From assembly GCA_963621975.1 (NCBI GenBank), contig CAVFGI010000006.1:1-64000 (forward strand): 64,000 bases of DNA, written 5' to 3'. Below are positions 8,017 to 17,017 of this stretch, one piece after another; the stretch's first letter is position 1, and each line of letters opens with the position of its first letter. Below the pieces are notes generated by a model. It did no database searches and was not told the origin of the DNA. It saw only the letters and a program-made list of their open reading frames with translations. The stretch is from UBA9732 sp963621975. GTDB lineage: Bacteria > Spirochaetota > Spirochaetia > Sphaerochaetales > Sphaerochaetaceae. Position numbers and translations under genes: made by a program.

Positions 8017-10080
8017 TTGTTTATTTGCCAGCTTAAACAGAGCGTAGGAGAACTTACAGGTGTTGGGAAAAAGACTTTAGAAGATTATTCAAACCTTGAA
8101 GTTTTTACATTCTGCGATTTAATCTCCATGGTTCCTAGAGGTTATGAAGACAGAAGTTCCAAAGTTTGTATAGGACACAATCCGGAAGAAGGCTGGGTTA
8201 ATACCATAGTTAGGGTTGAGAGCGTTACAGCTTTTGGCAAAGGCAGAAAAGATGTAAAGATTGTGGTAAGAGACCAAGAAAGCGGGCAAAAAGCTTTTCT
8301 CATGGGATTTAATAGAACCTTCTTATTAAAGACAATACTTCCTAGTTCTTTTTACCATCTGTATGCAAACGTAAGTAGGTATGGAACAGCTCTTCAAGCA
8401 ACACAATTTGAGCTTACTCCTGTACGAGAAGACGTTCTTTTTAATGAAACAGCATTAAATCTTGCACTAGACGGGGGTATTTTACCTGTTTATGGGCTTT
8501 CTGGGGGTCTTACACAAAAAAACATAAGAAGGGATGTAAAAGCAGTTTTATCAAGGTTTGTAATGGATATAGAAGACGAGATTCCTCAGTCCCTAGTTCA
8601 AAAGTACAAATTAATGCCTTTAAATAAAGCATTTAGCGAGATTCACTTCCCTTCTAATGAAGCTACATTAAAAGCCGCAAGGAGGACTTTAGCTTTTAGA
8701 GAGGTCTTTTATCTTCAACTTGAAGCAAAAAGACGTCCACAAAGTGTTAAAGTAAGAAAACCTATTCCTGCAGATACAAGTTTAGTTGAAGAGCATCTTA
8801 TAAGCTCGTTGCCTTTTCAACTTACCGGTGACCAGCTGAAAGTTTTGGAAGAAATTAGAACAGATATGGAAAAAGAAGAAAGCATGAATAGGCTCTTGCA
8901 GGGTGATGTTGGTTCTGGAAAGACTCTTGTTGCTTGGGTTAGCTCTCTTCATGCTATAAGCCAAGGATATCAAGTTGCTTTTATGGCGCCTACTGAACTT
9001 CTAGCAAGACAACATGCACAAGTGGCAGATGCTTTGCTAAAGAAAATGGGCGTGAGAATTGCATATTTGGATGGGGAAGTGCATGGAAAGCCAAGGGAAG
9101 CCCTGCTGAAGGAACTTGCGTTAGGAAATATTGACCTCTTAATAGGTACGCATGCACTTTTTTCAAAGGATGTTCAATATAAAAACCTTAGATATGTGAT
9201 TATTGATGAACAGCATCGTTTTGGAGTTGAGCAAAGAGAGGCTCTACTAGCAAAGGGTCTTCAACCAGATGTTCTCTTGATGACTGCAACTCCAATTCCT
9301 CGAACCCTAGCATTAACAGTTTTTGGAAATCTAAATGTTTCTACGATAAAAACCATGCCAAAGGGAAGGCTTCCAATTGTAACTTATTTGGTGGATGAGT
9401 CTAAACGAGATGAGATGTATGGAGCTGTTGGAGTGGAAATGCAACGCGGGCATCAGGCATATTTTGTCTATCCTCGTATTGACGATGAAGGAAATTCTGA
9501 TATCAGAGATGTTCAATCTATGTATGAATTTCTCTCTAGGGTGAAATATCCAAATTTCAAAGGAGCTTTGATTCACAGCCGTCTTCCAGATGAAGAAAAA
9601 CTGCAAACATTGGATGATTTTTCAAGTGGGAAACTTGATTTCCTTGTTTCTACATCTGTAGTGGAGGTTGGAATTGATGTTCCAAACGCCACTTGTATGG
9701 TAATTGAACATTCTGAGTTATTTGGACTCTCTGCTCTGCATCAGCTTAGGGGAAGAGTTGGAAGAAGTAGCTTGCAAAGTTGGTGTTTTTTAGCTTACGA
9801 GCCTTCTATTTCAGAAGACGGCAAACGGCGGTTATTGGTCTTAAAGCGCACCAACGACGGCTTTGAGATTGCAGAAGAAGACCTAAAAATTCGTGGCCCC
9901 GGAGAGTTGGCCGGGTTGCGACAAAGTGGGTTTCTACACTTGAAATATGCTAATCTTGAGACCGATGTCTCTATGATGTCTGTTGCTAGAGACGAGGTCT
10001 CTCATATCCTTTCTGAGGATCCTGGTTTATTGGAGTTGGATCACGCAGTGATTAGACAAGTTTTAGAGGCAAAGAGTTAA
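8017..10080 (+). CDS. recG: ATP-dependent DNA helicase RecG
   Basis: Remodels stalled replication forks and branch-migrates Holliday junctions. 687 residues: N-terminal wedge/OB domain (about 1-240), then two helicase lobes. Walker A is GDVGSGKT (residues 296-303), motif II is DEQH (397-400) followed by RFGVEQR as in RecG, motif III is MTATPIPRTLALT, and motif VI is QLRGRVGR. The start is TTG 8017, five nt after GGAGG in GGAGGGAG (8007-8014); no ATG is available nearby. Length is usual for the family. Confidence 0.96.
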   Translation: MFICQLKQSVGELTGVGKKTLEDYSNLEVFTFCDLISMVPRGYEDRSSKVCIGHNPEEGWVNTIVRVESVTAFGKGRKDVKIVVRDQESGQKAFLMGFNRTFLLKTILPSSFYHLYANVSRYGTALQATQFELTPVREDVLFNETALNLALDGGILPVYGLSGGLTQKNIRRDVKAVLSRFVMDIEDEIPQSLVQKYKLMPLNKAFSEIHFPSNEATLKAARRTLAFREVFYLQLEAKRRPQSVKVRKPIPADTSLVEEHLISSLPFQLTGDQLKVLEEIRTDMEKEESMNRLLQGDVGSGKTLVAWVSSLHAISQGYQVAFMAPTELLARQHAQVADALLKKMGVRIAYLDGEVHGKPREALLKELALGNIDLLIGTHALFSKDVQYKNLRYVIIDEQHRFGVEQREALLAKGLQPDVLLMTATPIPRTLALTVFGNLNVSTIKTMPKGRLPIVTYLVDESKRDEMYGAVGVEMQRGHQAYFVYPRIDDEGNSDIRDVQSMYEFLSRVKYPNFKGALIHSRLPDEEKLQTLDDFSSGKLDFLVSTSVVEVGIDVPNATCMVIEHSELFGLSALHQLRGRVGRSSLQSWCFLAYEPSISEDGKRRLLVLKRTNDGFEIAEEDLKIRGPGELAGLRQSGFLHLKYANLETDVSMMSVARDEVSHILSEDPGLLELDHAVIRQVLEAKS

Positions 10081-10105
10081 AAACTAAGGGCAAAAGGGGG
10101 TAATT

Positions 10106-10291
10106 GTGGCTTACGAGAATGATTTACAAATGCATTTTGTTAATATCGGACTAGAAGAAGGCATTAAAAGAGGAAGAGAACAGGCGTATAAGGAGATTGC
10201 TGAGCGAATGAGGACGCAAGGTGTTCAAATGGAGAAAATTGCCGTTTTGATGGGGCTTAATGAAAGCGAGGTTAAGAGCCTGCTTTCTTGA
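10106..10291 (+). CDS. Small orphan protein resembling the C-terminal tail of Rpn/YhgA-type nucleases
   Basis: 61 residues from GTG 10106, five nt after an AAAAGGGGG ribosome site. The sequence reads EEGIKRGREQAYKEIAERMR, then MEKIAVLMGLNESEVKSLL. This charged EG-repeat helix followed by a short helix-turn-helix-like end is the usual tail of Rpn (PD-(D/E)XK transposase-like) proteins. The nuclease domain is absent and the upstream neighbour is recG. It may be a free-standing tail protein, like the short RpnS products reported for rpn genes, or a relic. Homology is judged by pattern only. Confidence 0.55.
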   Translation: MAYENDLQMHFVNIGLEEGIKRGREQAYKEIAERMRTQGVQMEKIAVLMGLNESEVKSLLS

Positions 10292-10335
10292 GAGCAGTTG
10301 TTCACAAAAGTGATTTCAGATGATATTCTAAGTGT

Positions 10336-12378
10336 ATGCCCGAACAGAGCGAAAATTTTGAATTAAATAGAAAATACCTCGTAGGTAAATTAATAACCTC
10401 AACTGTCGCAAAAGGACATATTGCGAACATAGAACTTCCATCTCCAGAGAAGTACTCAAACATTTCTATCATCACTGCAGAAGACCTTGGGCAGTTTAAT
10501 TTTGTTCAGGTTATGGATGAAAAAGTTCCAATTCTTGCAACAGAGGAAATTTCTTATAAAGGCCAACCCGTTATGGCTGTTTTTGGCCCTGAAGATGAAG
10601 ATGTTGAGCTTTATTGTAAGGAAGTTAAAGTTTCTTATCAAATTACACCTGAGTCTGAGGCTCTTTCTTCACAGGTTTATGGGCAACCGTTTGAATGGAG
10701 TTTTGGAGATACAAAAGAGTATTTTGTACCTCATTCAAAGATTGTAAAGACCACATTTTCTGTTGGAGCCCATGAGAATGCCCTTTTGGGAGACCAGAGA
10801 ATTTTTGCAAATTTGCAAAAAGGGATAATGAACATTCAACTTGAAACCCAATGGCCGGTAAACGTGAAGAGATCTGTTGCTCAAGTGCTAGGTTTCCCTC
10901 CTGAGAAGGTTAATGTTCAAGCCCAACCAAATGTGGCATCCTATGACCAGTTTATTCTTAGACCCACTATTTTTTCGTGTATAGCAGCCGTTGCAGTTGT
11001 GAAAACTAAAAGTGCAGTGCAAATGTGTGCTCCGTTAGTGTCCTATCAGCCTGCATTGAACTATAAATTTGAGACAGTGGTATCTCATGATGAAGGCTGT
11101 ATTGCAGGACGGTTTAATTGTACTGTTGATATGGGTGCGTTTCCTATTTTTACCCAAGAAGTTTTTCATAATGTTTTAGCAGGTGTTGTGCCTGTTTATC
11201 CAATGAAAGCTTTGGATGTTAAAATTTCAATTCTAAAAAGCCCAACAGCTCCTGCAAACTTCTTTGGGGATTTGGGTTTTGCAATGTCCCAGGCCGCAGT
11301 GGAAAATCATTTTACGCAAACAGCTCAGGCTTTAGGTTTGCAACCGGGATTATGGCGCCTTGATATGCTCAAAGCTTATGGAGATAAAGGGCCAGCCTTA
11401 AGTGAAAAAATAAGGAAATCTAAAGGGTTTAATAATCTTTCAAAGACGTTAGACGATATTTTAAACATTTCTTGGTATTCTAGAAATAGTGCTGCAAACA
11501 CACAAAAAAAGCTTTATGGAAACAGGGTAAATCCGCTTGTAAATTATTCAAAGGGTATTGGCATTGCTTGTGGTGAAGGAATCATGGGTTTCTCTCAACC
11601 CTTCAATGTTGCAATGAAATATAAGTTGGCCGTTACTTTGACAGAAGATAACAAAGTGATAGTCAATACTGGCATGCAAGCGGGAAAAGATATGCTGTTT
11701 ATATGGAAACAGACCATCAAACAGTATTTGGATGTTTCTGAAGATGATATTGATTTCATGGATATTAACGATGAAAAAATAATCGATATTGGGCCAAATG
11801 TGCTATCAAGGAAGATAGGAATTGTTACAAGACTTCTGAAGCAGGCGTGCTCAGAAATTGCTAAAAAGAAGACCTTTTCTCGCTTGCCTATAACGGTTGA
11901 GGCTAGCTCACAACTAGGAGAATCTGAGAACTTCTACTACAATTCTTGTTTTGGTTCAGTTGCCGTTGAGCTTCACCTTGATACTGTTACACTTTCTCCT
12001 GTGATTGATAAAGTCTGGGCACGGTTCCATATGGGACATGTGTTTAACATGCAAAAACTTATAAATAAAGCTAGACTTGCCATTTTCACAGTCATTTCTG
12101 AGGTCTTTCCCAATATCTCTTGGCAGTTTAATATTGATTTACAAGTAGAAGAGAGTTTAGACTACGCACAGTCGTCTATAACTGCAGCTATTAGAGGTTT
12201 GACCATTGCAGCTCTCATTGGAGCCATCTCTCAGGCCCTTGGCAAGTCTGTAAATTTCCTTCCAATAAAGGATACAGATCTTCTTTCTATTCTCAAAGGT
12301 GGAAGACCTAATGTTGTAACACTGACAGAGACAGTAGAAAACACCACGGAGGAGGTCAAGGATGAAACTAAACTGTAA
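10336..12378 (+). CDS. Divergent molybdopterin-binding (large) subunit of the xanthine dehydrogenase family
   Basis: 680 residues. The early part has the family pattern ITAEDLGQFN, then VPILATEEISYKGQPVMAVF, and the C-terminal third keeps the fold's spacing. Expected signature residues are changed: the GGxFGgK loop reads NVASYDQF, and the region holding the catalytic GxGE glutamate reads AIRGLTIAALIGA. The protein is also shorter than typical large subunits (about 750-780). A Treponema pallidum gene annotated as quinoline 2-oxidoreductase may be a relative (from memory, not checked). Genes for [2Fe-2S] and FAD subunits follow with overlaps, so the heterotrimer layout is intact. Normal molybdenum hydroxylase activity is doubtful. 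No clear ribosome site precedes the ATG. Confidence 0.75.
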   Translation: MPEQSENFELNRKYLVGKLITSTVAKGHIANIELPSPEKYSNISIITAEDLGQFNFVQVMDEKVPILATEEISYKGQPVMAVFGPEDEDVELYCKEVKVSYQITPESEALSSQVYGQPFEWSFGDTKEYFVPHSKIVKTTFSVGAHENALLGDQRIFANLQKGIMNIQLETQWPVNVKRSVAQVLGFPPEKVNVQAQPNVASYDQFILRPTIFSCIAAVAVVKTKSAVQMCAPLVSYQPALNYKFETVVSHDEGCIAGRFNCTVDMGAFPIFTQEVFHNVLAGVVPVYPMKALDVKISILKSPTAPANFFGDLGFAMSQAAVENHFTQTAQALGLQPGLWRLDMLKAYGDKGPALSEKIRKSKGFNNLSKTLDDILNISWYSRNSAANTQKKLYGNRVNPLVNYSKGIGIACGEGIMGFSQPFNVAMKYKLAVTLTEDNKVIVNTGMQAGKDMLFIWKQTIKQYLDVSEDDIDFMDINDEKIIDIGPNVLSRKIGIVTRLLKQACSEIAKKKTFSRLPITVEASSQLGESENFYYNSCFGSVAVELHLDTVTLSPVIDKVWARFHMGHVFNMQKLINKARLAIFTVISEVFPNISWQFNIDLQVEESLDYAQSSITAAIRGLTIAALIGAISQALGKSVNFLPIKDTDLLSILKGGRPNVVTLTETVENTTEEVKDETKL

Positions 12379-12940
12379 TATCAATGGAACCTCCGTCTCC
12401 TTGATTGTAAGCTCAGACAAGCCACTGAGCTTCATTTTGAGGGACTTAATTGCAACTTTTCCAGATAACAGTCAATGTCTAGGAGCTTCCTGTGGCAACT
12501 GTATTGTTCTTCTAAACGGCACTGCTGTATTAAGTTGTCTGATTCCAGCTTTTAGTTTAAACGGCTGTTCAATTATGACTTTCGATGGCTTTCGCAAGAC
12601 AAGATCTTTTCACGATATAGAGAGAGCTTATGCCGATGTTGGTAATCAGCCTTGTCCTCAGTGTTTTGCTTCTAAAACACTTTTAATTGAGTCTCAATTA
12701 CTTAGAATGGACAAAGAAAATCAGGCCAACAGTCGCAATAAATTTACTATGCAGGTATCGTCTTCTCGTGTAAATGCACAGGCTGCTAAAAGTAGGGCTG
12801 GTGGGGGAGCTTTTGACCCCCAAGCAATTGCACAGGAATTTTCAATGTGTAAGTGTCAGTGTATTGAACTTTCTGAACTTGAGAAGATTATTAACTTAGC
12901 ATACAAGTATAGGAGTAGGCGCCGTGCTAGAAGGTCTTAG
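12362..12940 (+). CDS. [2Fe-2S] subunit of the xanthine dehydrogenase-like complex
   Basis: 192 residues. The plant-ferredoxin-like N-terminus has the first cluster motif intact: C39, C44, C47 and C59 in CLGASCGNC plus the later cysteine. The second cluster normally uses CxxC and CxC. C98/C101 (CPQC) and C163/C165 (CKC) are present, but a Ser/Lys/Ala-rich insertion of about 30 residues separates them. The C-terminus is very basic (RSRRRARR). It overlaps the large subunit by 17 bp, and a GGAGG site is embedded in the upstream gene. It would pass electrons between the catalytic subunit and the FAD subunit. Confidence 0.8.
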   Translation: MKLNCNINGTSVSLIVSSDKPLSFILRDLIATFPDNSQCLGASCGNCIVLLNGTAVLSCLIPAFSLNGCSIMTFDGFRKTRSFHDIERAYADVGNQPCPQCFASKTLLIESQLLRMDKENQANSRNKFTMQVSSSRVNAQAAKSRAGGGAFDPQAIAQEFSMCKCQCIELSELEKIINLAYKYRSRRRARRS

Positions 12941-13805
12941 ATCTCCAACAGTTTTTTCTCCAAAGACAATCAATGAAGCCGTTGCTTTGAAACTCAAAAA
13001 TCCAAATGCTGCTTACTGGGCCGGTGGTACATATTTGATGAGTAGACCCAATTTTTATCCAAGTAACGCGCAAAAGGACATCATTTCTCTTAAAGGGATT
13101 CCCGATTTAACAAAGATTTATCATGCAGATAGATACATTGAAGCCGGGTCAATGGTTACAATCCAGCAACTTATTAACATGGTTGGATATTCGTTTTCCA
13201 AAGAACTTAATACAGCCTTAGCTTCAATTGGAAGTTCTTTGATTAGAAATCAAGCTACTATTGGTGGTGCTCTCTGTTGTAGAGATATGCGGTTCTCGCT
13301 CTGTTGTATTCTTGCTACTCTTAATGCTCAGGCTGAAGTTAGGATAATTAAAAAGAAATCGGTTTCTAGGTGGCTACCTATTTCCAAACTTTACGACAGA
13401 AAAGGTACGTTTATTTATGCAGATGATGGTCTTTTGACTAAGGTAAGAATTCCTTCTGAAACAAAGCAATACAAAATCTTTAGAACCGTGGGCTTTCCTG
13501 TTCAAAATCCTGATGAATCTGTAATTTTTGGTCTTCAATACTCTACAAACCAAGCAAATATTACTCTTCCTAGTTTGTGTGTAGTGTTTCCCTCTTCTTG
13601 TTTTTATATGTCTCAGATTTTTGACAATCTAATTTCTACTATAAATCTTCCACTATCATTGGATAGGATTAGAAAACTTTCAAAGAGTTTGGCTTCTGAG
13701 CTTAAGACAGCAACGGAGAATGCCACACCTTTGCAGATAGAAAGGGCAACCCGATTATTTGAAGATGTTCTAAATAAAATAAACACTACTTATCTTGAAG
13801 GCTAG
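12924..13805 (+). CDS. FAD-binding subunit of the xanthine dehydrogenase-like complex
   Basis: 293 residues from GTG 12924, eight nt after AGGAG. FAD contacts typical of the CoxM/XdhB family are visible: WAGGT near residue 30 and IGSSLIRNQATIGGAL near residue 110, followed by a weaker C-terminal CO-dehydrogenase flavoprotein domain. It overlaps the Fe-S gene by 17 bp, completing a large/Fe-S/FAD set. It probably moves electrons from the Fe-S clusters to a soluble acceptor. Unlike the large subunit, its cofactor motifs are mostly conserved. Confidence 0.8.
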   Translation: MLEGLRSPTVFSPKTINEAVALKLKNPNAAYWAGGTYLMSRPNFYPSNAQKDIISLKGIPDLTKIYHADRYIEAGSMVTIQQLINMVGYSFSKELNTALASIGSSLIRNQATIGGALCCRDMRFSLCCILATLNAQAEVRIIKKKSVSRWLPISKLYDRKGTFIYADDGLLTKVRIPSETKQYKIFRTVGFPVQNPDESVIFGLQYSTNQANITLPSLCVVFPSSCFYMSQIFDNLISTINLPLSLDRIRKLSKSLASELKTATENATPLQIERATRLFEDVLNKINTTYLEG

Positions 13806-13811
13806 GTGCTT

Positions 13812-14396
13812 ATGCTTACTATGAGAATTACCGGTGGTAAGTATTGTGGGCGAAAAGTGCTTATCCCAACTGGAGAATTAGAAATTAGGCCTGCTATGGA
13901 CAGAATGCGCGAGTCTTTATTTTCCATTCTTGGCCCTCTTGACGGTATTAGTTTTTGTGACCTTTTTTCAGGCAGTGGTTGTGTTGGTTTAGAGGCCGCT
14001 TCTAGAGGCGCTTCTTTGGTTCATTTGGTGGAAATGGATAGGGCAAAAAGGCCTATTATGGAGAAAAATATTTCTTGGGCTTTAGAGTCATGTGACATTC
14101 AAATTTTCAATTCCAATGTCCTAAAATTCATACCTACCTCAAAAATTCAATATGATATTGTCTATGCGGACCCTCCTTTTCCAATGTCAAAGAAAACTCA
14201 GCTTGCTGAATTAGCAGACAGAAGAAAGATGGTTAAACCTCAAGGTCTATTTATAATTCACTTCCCAACAATTGAAGAAAATCAGTGGACAGAAGCCTTT
14301 GGTGATTTGCATTTGGTTGATACAAGAAAATACGGAAGAAATATGCTTAAGTTCTATAAAAATGAGTCCTTGGAGGCTGAAGTAGATAATGGATAA
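13812..14396 (+). CDS. rsmD: 16S rRNA (guanine(966)-N(2))-methyltransferase RsmD
   Basis: SAM-dependent methyltransferase that modifies 16S rRNA during 30S assembly. 194 residues from ATG 13812; GTG 13806 and ATG 13821 are also possible. The N-terminus MRITGGKYCGRKV is typical of the family, the SAM-binding segment reads FCDLFSGSGCVGLEAASRGA, and the catalytic motif is YADPPFP. It directly follows the FAD-subunit gene and overlaps ligA by 8 bp. Confidence 0.92.
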   Translation: MLTMRITGGKYCGRKVLIPTGELEIRPAMDRMRESLFSILGPLDGISFCDLFSGSGCVGLEAASRGASLVHLVEMDRAKRPIMEKNISWALESCDIQIFNSNVLKFIPTSKIQYDIVYADPPFPMSKKTQLAELADRRKMVKPQGLFIIHFPTIEENQWTEAFGDLHLVDTRKYGRNMLKFYKNESLEAEVDNG

Positions 14397-16512
14397 GGCA
14401 AAGCGTGCACAAGAGCTCAGAACTCTTTTAAGTGAATATCAACGTTCTTACTATGTAGAGGGAAGGCCAGAGGTATCGGACTTAGAGTATGACAGGCTCT
14501 TTGATGAGCTTACAAGACTTGAAGCAGATGACCCGTCTTTGAAGACGCCAGATTCGCCAACTCAGAGGGTAGGTAGTGATTTGTCCGCGGATTTCCCTGA
14601 AGTTGCGCATACAATTCCCGTTTTGAGTCTGGATAAAGCATACAGTAGTGAGGAGATTTTTGGGTGGATTTCAAAGACCATTAAGAATACTGGCGAGAAT
14701 TTATCGTTCGTGTTGGAAGAGAAAATAGATGGCTTTTCTGTTGTTCTGTATTACGAAAAAGGTTTGCTTGTGAGGGCGGTGACTAGAGGAAATGGCTTTA
14801 TTGGAAACGATGTCACGGCTAATGCAAAGACAATTCATGCTATTCCGTTAAAGCTGACTGAGCCGGTTGATATTGCTGTTAGGGGTGAGATTTACTTGCC
14901 TAAAGAAGATTTTGAGAAGATAAATGCTACGTTGGAAGAACCGTATGCAAACCCCCGCAATTTGGCTGCAGGCACAATTAGAAGAAATAAAAGTAGTGAA
15001 ACTGCAAAGGTGCCTCTTTCTATTTTTGTATATGAGGGCTTTTGGACAGGGCCAACGACCTTTACTGATCACATTCAAATTTTAAGCAAATTGAAGGCCT
15101 TAGGTTTTACAGTAGACCCTCATCTAACCTATTTTTGCAAGACAAGAAGTGAGGCCCAGGAGGGTTTGAAATCTGCTGGTCTTGAGGGGACAGCCGGCTC
15201 TTTTGACGATATTCCTGTTGCCATTTTAGATGCTGCAGCTAAAAGAAAAGCCCTTCCTTATGAGATTGATGGTCTTGTTGTGAAAGTCAATGAGCTTTCA
15301 ACGCGTGAAGAATTGGGTTATACGGAGCATCATCCGCGTTGGGCCATTGCATATAAGTTTGAAGCTCCTCAAGCAGAAACAGTTGTTCAGAGTATTGATG
15401 TTCAGGTGGGACGTACTGGCAGAATTACACCAATGGCTCGTATTAAAGAAACTAAACTTTCTGGGAGTACTATCAAGAATATTACTTTGCATAATCAAGA
15501 TTATGTGAATGAACTGGAACTTGCTGTTGGAGATACCGTTGCTATCTCCAAACGTGGAGATGTCATTCCTGCAGTTGAAGTTGTTATAGAAAAAAACAAT
15601 GATGGCAATACAACTTGGAAGATGCCTGAAAAATGTCCTATTTGTGATTCGTTTCTTGTTAAACGTGGGGCTCATCATTTTTGCCCAAATTATGACTGTC
15701 CCGCACAAGCTAAGGGGCGATTGAGTTTTTTCTGTGCAAAGGGACAAATGGATATTGAGAGTTTGGGTCCTAAGACTACTGATTTTCTTTATGACAATTT
15801 TGGGGTTAAGGAAGTTGAGGACTTGTATTCATTTAACTATGACTTATTACGGGGTGTTCAAGGTTTTGGTTCTGAAGGAAAGAAGATTGAGAGTATAAAA
15901 AAGGCTTTATCGGATAGCAAAAACACCCCTTTTAAACAGGTATTAATTTCTTTGGGGATTTCTGAGTTTGGGAAAAAAGCTGTTGAATTGGTTCTCTCCG
16001 CCGGATATGACAGCATGGATAAATTGTTATCTCTTGCATCTGGTGGTGATGAAGAAGCGCTGTCTTCTATCAAAGGAATTGGGCCTATTACTGCATCTTT
16101 GATTATAAATGGGTTACAAGATCCTCATATTCTCAAAACAATTGAAGCTTTACGTTCTGCAGGTCTAAAGATGTCCGCCTCTGGTGATTCTACTGTTGAT
16201 AATAGGCTCGAGCAAATTTTTGCTGGTCAGTCTTGGTGTGTTACAGGTACATTCAAAAACTTTAATCCTAGGGGAAAGGCTATGGAAGAAGTTGTTAAGA
16301 GAGGTGGTACTGAAGTCTCTTCTGTCTCATCTAAAACTACTTGTCTTCTTGCTGGCGAGGGAGCCGGAAGCAAACTTCAAAAGGCTAGAGCTTTAGGGAT
16401 TAGAGTTATTAATGAAGAAGAATTTTTAAATATGATTGGTTTTAGTGAAACCTCAAGTGTGGTTAACACAGTGACCAACGAAAGTTCAAGTGAACAGCTG
16501 GAGTTGTTTTAA
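14389..16512 (+). CDS. ligA: NAD-dependent DNA ligase LigA
   Basis: Seals nicks in duplex DNA using NAD+. 707 residues, slightly long for the family. Domain order is the Ia domain, adenylation domain with catalytic Lys112 (EEKIDGFSV), OB fold, four-cysteine zinc finger (CPICDSF and later HHFCPNYDCPAQ), helix-hairpin-helix repeats and a C-terminal BRCT domain (about residues 605-690). An extra Ser-rich tail of about 20 residues ends the protein. GGAGG lies 12 nt before the ATG inside rsmD. Confidence 0.96.
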   Translation: MDKAKRAQELRTLLSEYQRSYYVEGRPEVSDLEYDRLFDELTRLEADDPSLKTPDSPTQRVGSDLSADFPEVAHTIPVLSLDKAYSSEEIFGWISKTIKNTGENLSFVLEEKIDGFSVVLYYEKGLLVRAVTRGNGFIGNDVTANAKTIHAIPLKLTEPVDIAVRGEIYLPKEDFEKINATLEEPYANPRNLAAGTIRRNKSSETAKVPLSIFVYEGFWTGPTTFTDHIQILSKLKALGFTVDPHLTYFCKTRSEAQEGLKSAGLEGTAGSFDDIPVAILDAAAKRKALPYEIDGLVVKVNELSTREELGYTEHHPRWAIAYKFEAPQAETVVQSIDVQVGRTGRITPMARIKETKLSGSTIKNITLHNQDYVNELELAVGDTVAISKRGDVIPAVEVVIEKNNDGNTTWKMPEKCPICDSFLVKRGAHHFCPNYDCPAQAKGRLSFFCAKGQMDIESLGPKTTDFLYDNFGVKEVEDLYSFNYDLLRGVQGFGSEGKKIESIKKALSDSKNTPFKQVLISLGISEFGKKAVELVLSAGYDSMDKLLSLASGGDEEALSSIKGIGPITASLIINGLQDPHILKTIEALRSAGLKMSASGDSTVDNRLEQIFAGQSWCVTGTFKNFNPRGKAMEEVVKRGGTEVSSVSSKTTCLLAGEGAGSKLQKARALGIRVINEEEFLNMIGFSETSSVVNTVTNESSSEQLELF

Positions 16513-16534
16513 CCTTTTGAAGGGAGGGAGATTA

Positions 16535-16912
16535 ATGGATGATTACAGCCTTAAGGTAAAATTGTATTTGGAGGATTCTCAGGATAAATTCATGGGAATT
16601 GGCGTTCTTTGGCTTCTTCAAAAGGTAGAAGAATGTGGCTCTTTAAGGTCAGCTGCAATAAATCTTGGAATTTCCTATTCAAAAGCTTTTAAGATGATTG
16701 AAAACTTAGAAAGTGCATTAGGCCAAAGCGTATTAGAACGTAAACGTGGTGGATCTTGTAGAACAGGAGCGTCTCTTACCCCTTTTGGTGTGCAGTTTAT
16801 TTCTTTGTATGATTCTTTTCAAAAGCAGTGCAAACTACTTTTAAAAGAACCGTTTGAAGATTTTATGAAAAACTTGACTGTTTTAAAGGAAGAGTTTGAC
16901 GAAAAAAAATAA
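16535..16912 (+). CDS. ModE-type winged-helix regulator without a molybdate-binding domain
   Basis: 125 residues from ATG 16535, preceded by a strong AGGGAGGGAG. An in-frame ATG at 16490 inside ligA is disfavoured. The sequence KVEECGSLRSAAINLGISYS, then KAFKMIENLESALGQSVLER and SLTPFG, is the LysR-like HTH of ModE N-terminal domains. The molbindin (TOBE) domain of full-length ModE is absent. Proximity to a molybdo-hydroxylase-like operon is suggestive but ligA lies between. It may control the upstream operon or molybdate uptake; the target is not visible. Confidence 0.8.
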   Translation: MDDYSLKVKLYLEDSQDKFMGIGVLWLLQKVEECGSLRSAAINLGISYSKAFKMIENLESALGQSVLERKRGGSCRTGASLTPFGVQFISLYDSFQKQCKLLLKEPFEDFMKNLTVLKEEFDEKK

Positions 16913-17017
16913 AAGACAATTTATTGTTATATAAATAAATAAAGTTGCCGGTTAGAAAAATTCGTAAAAAAATCTCAATTTTTTTGAAAAAAGTATTGCC
17001 ATTTTTATAAAAAAGAA

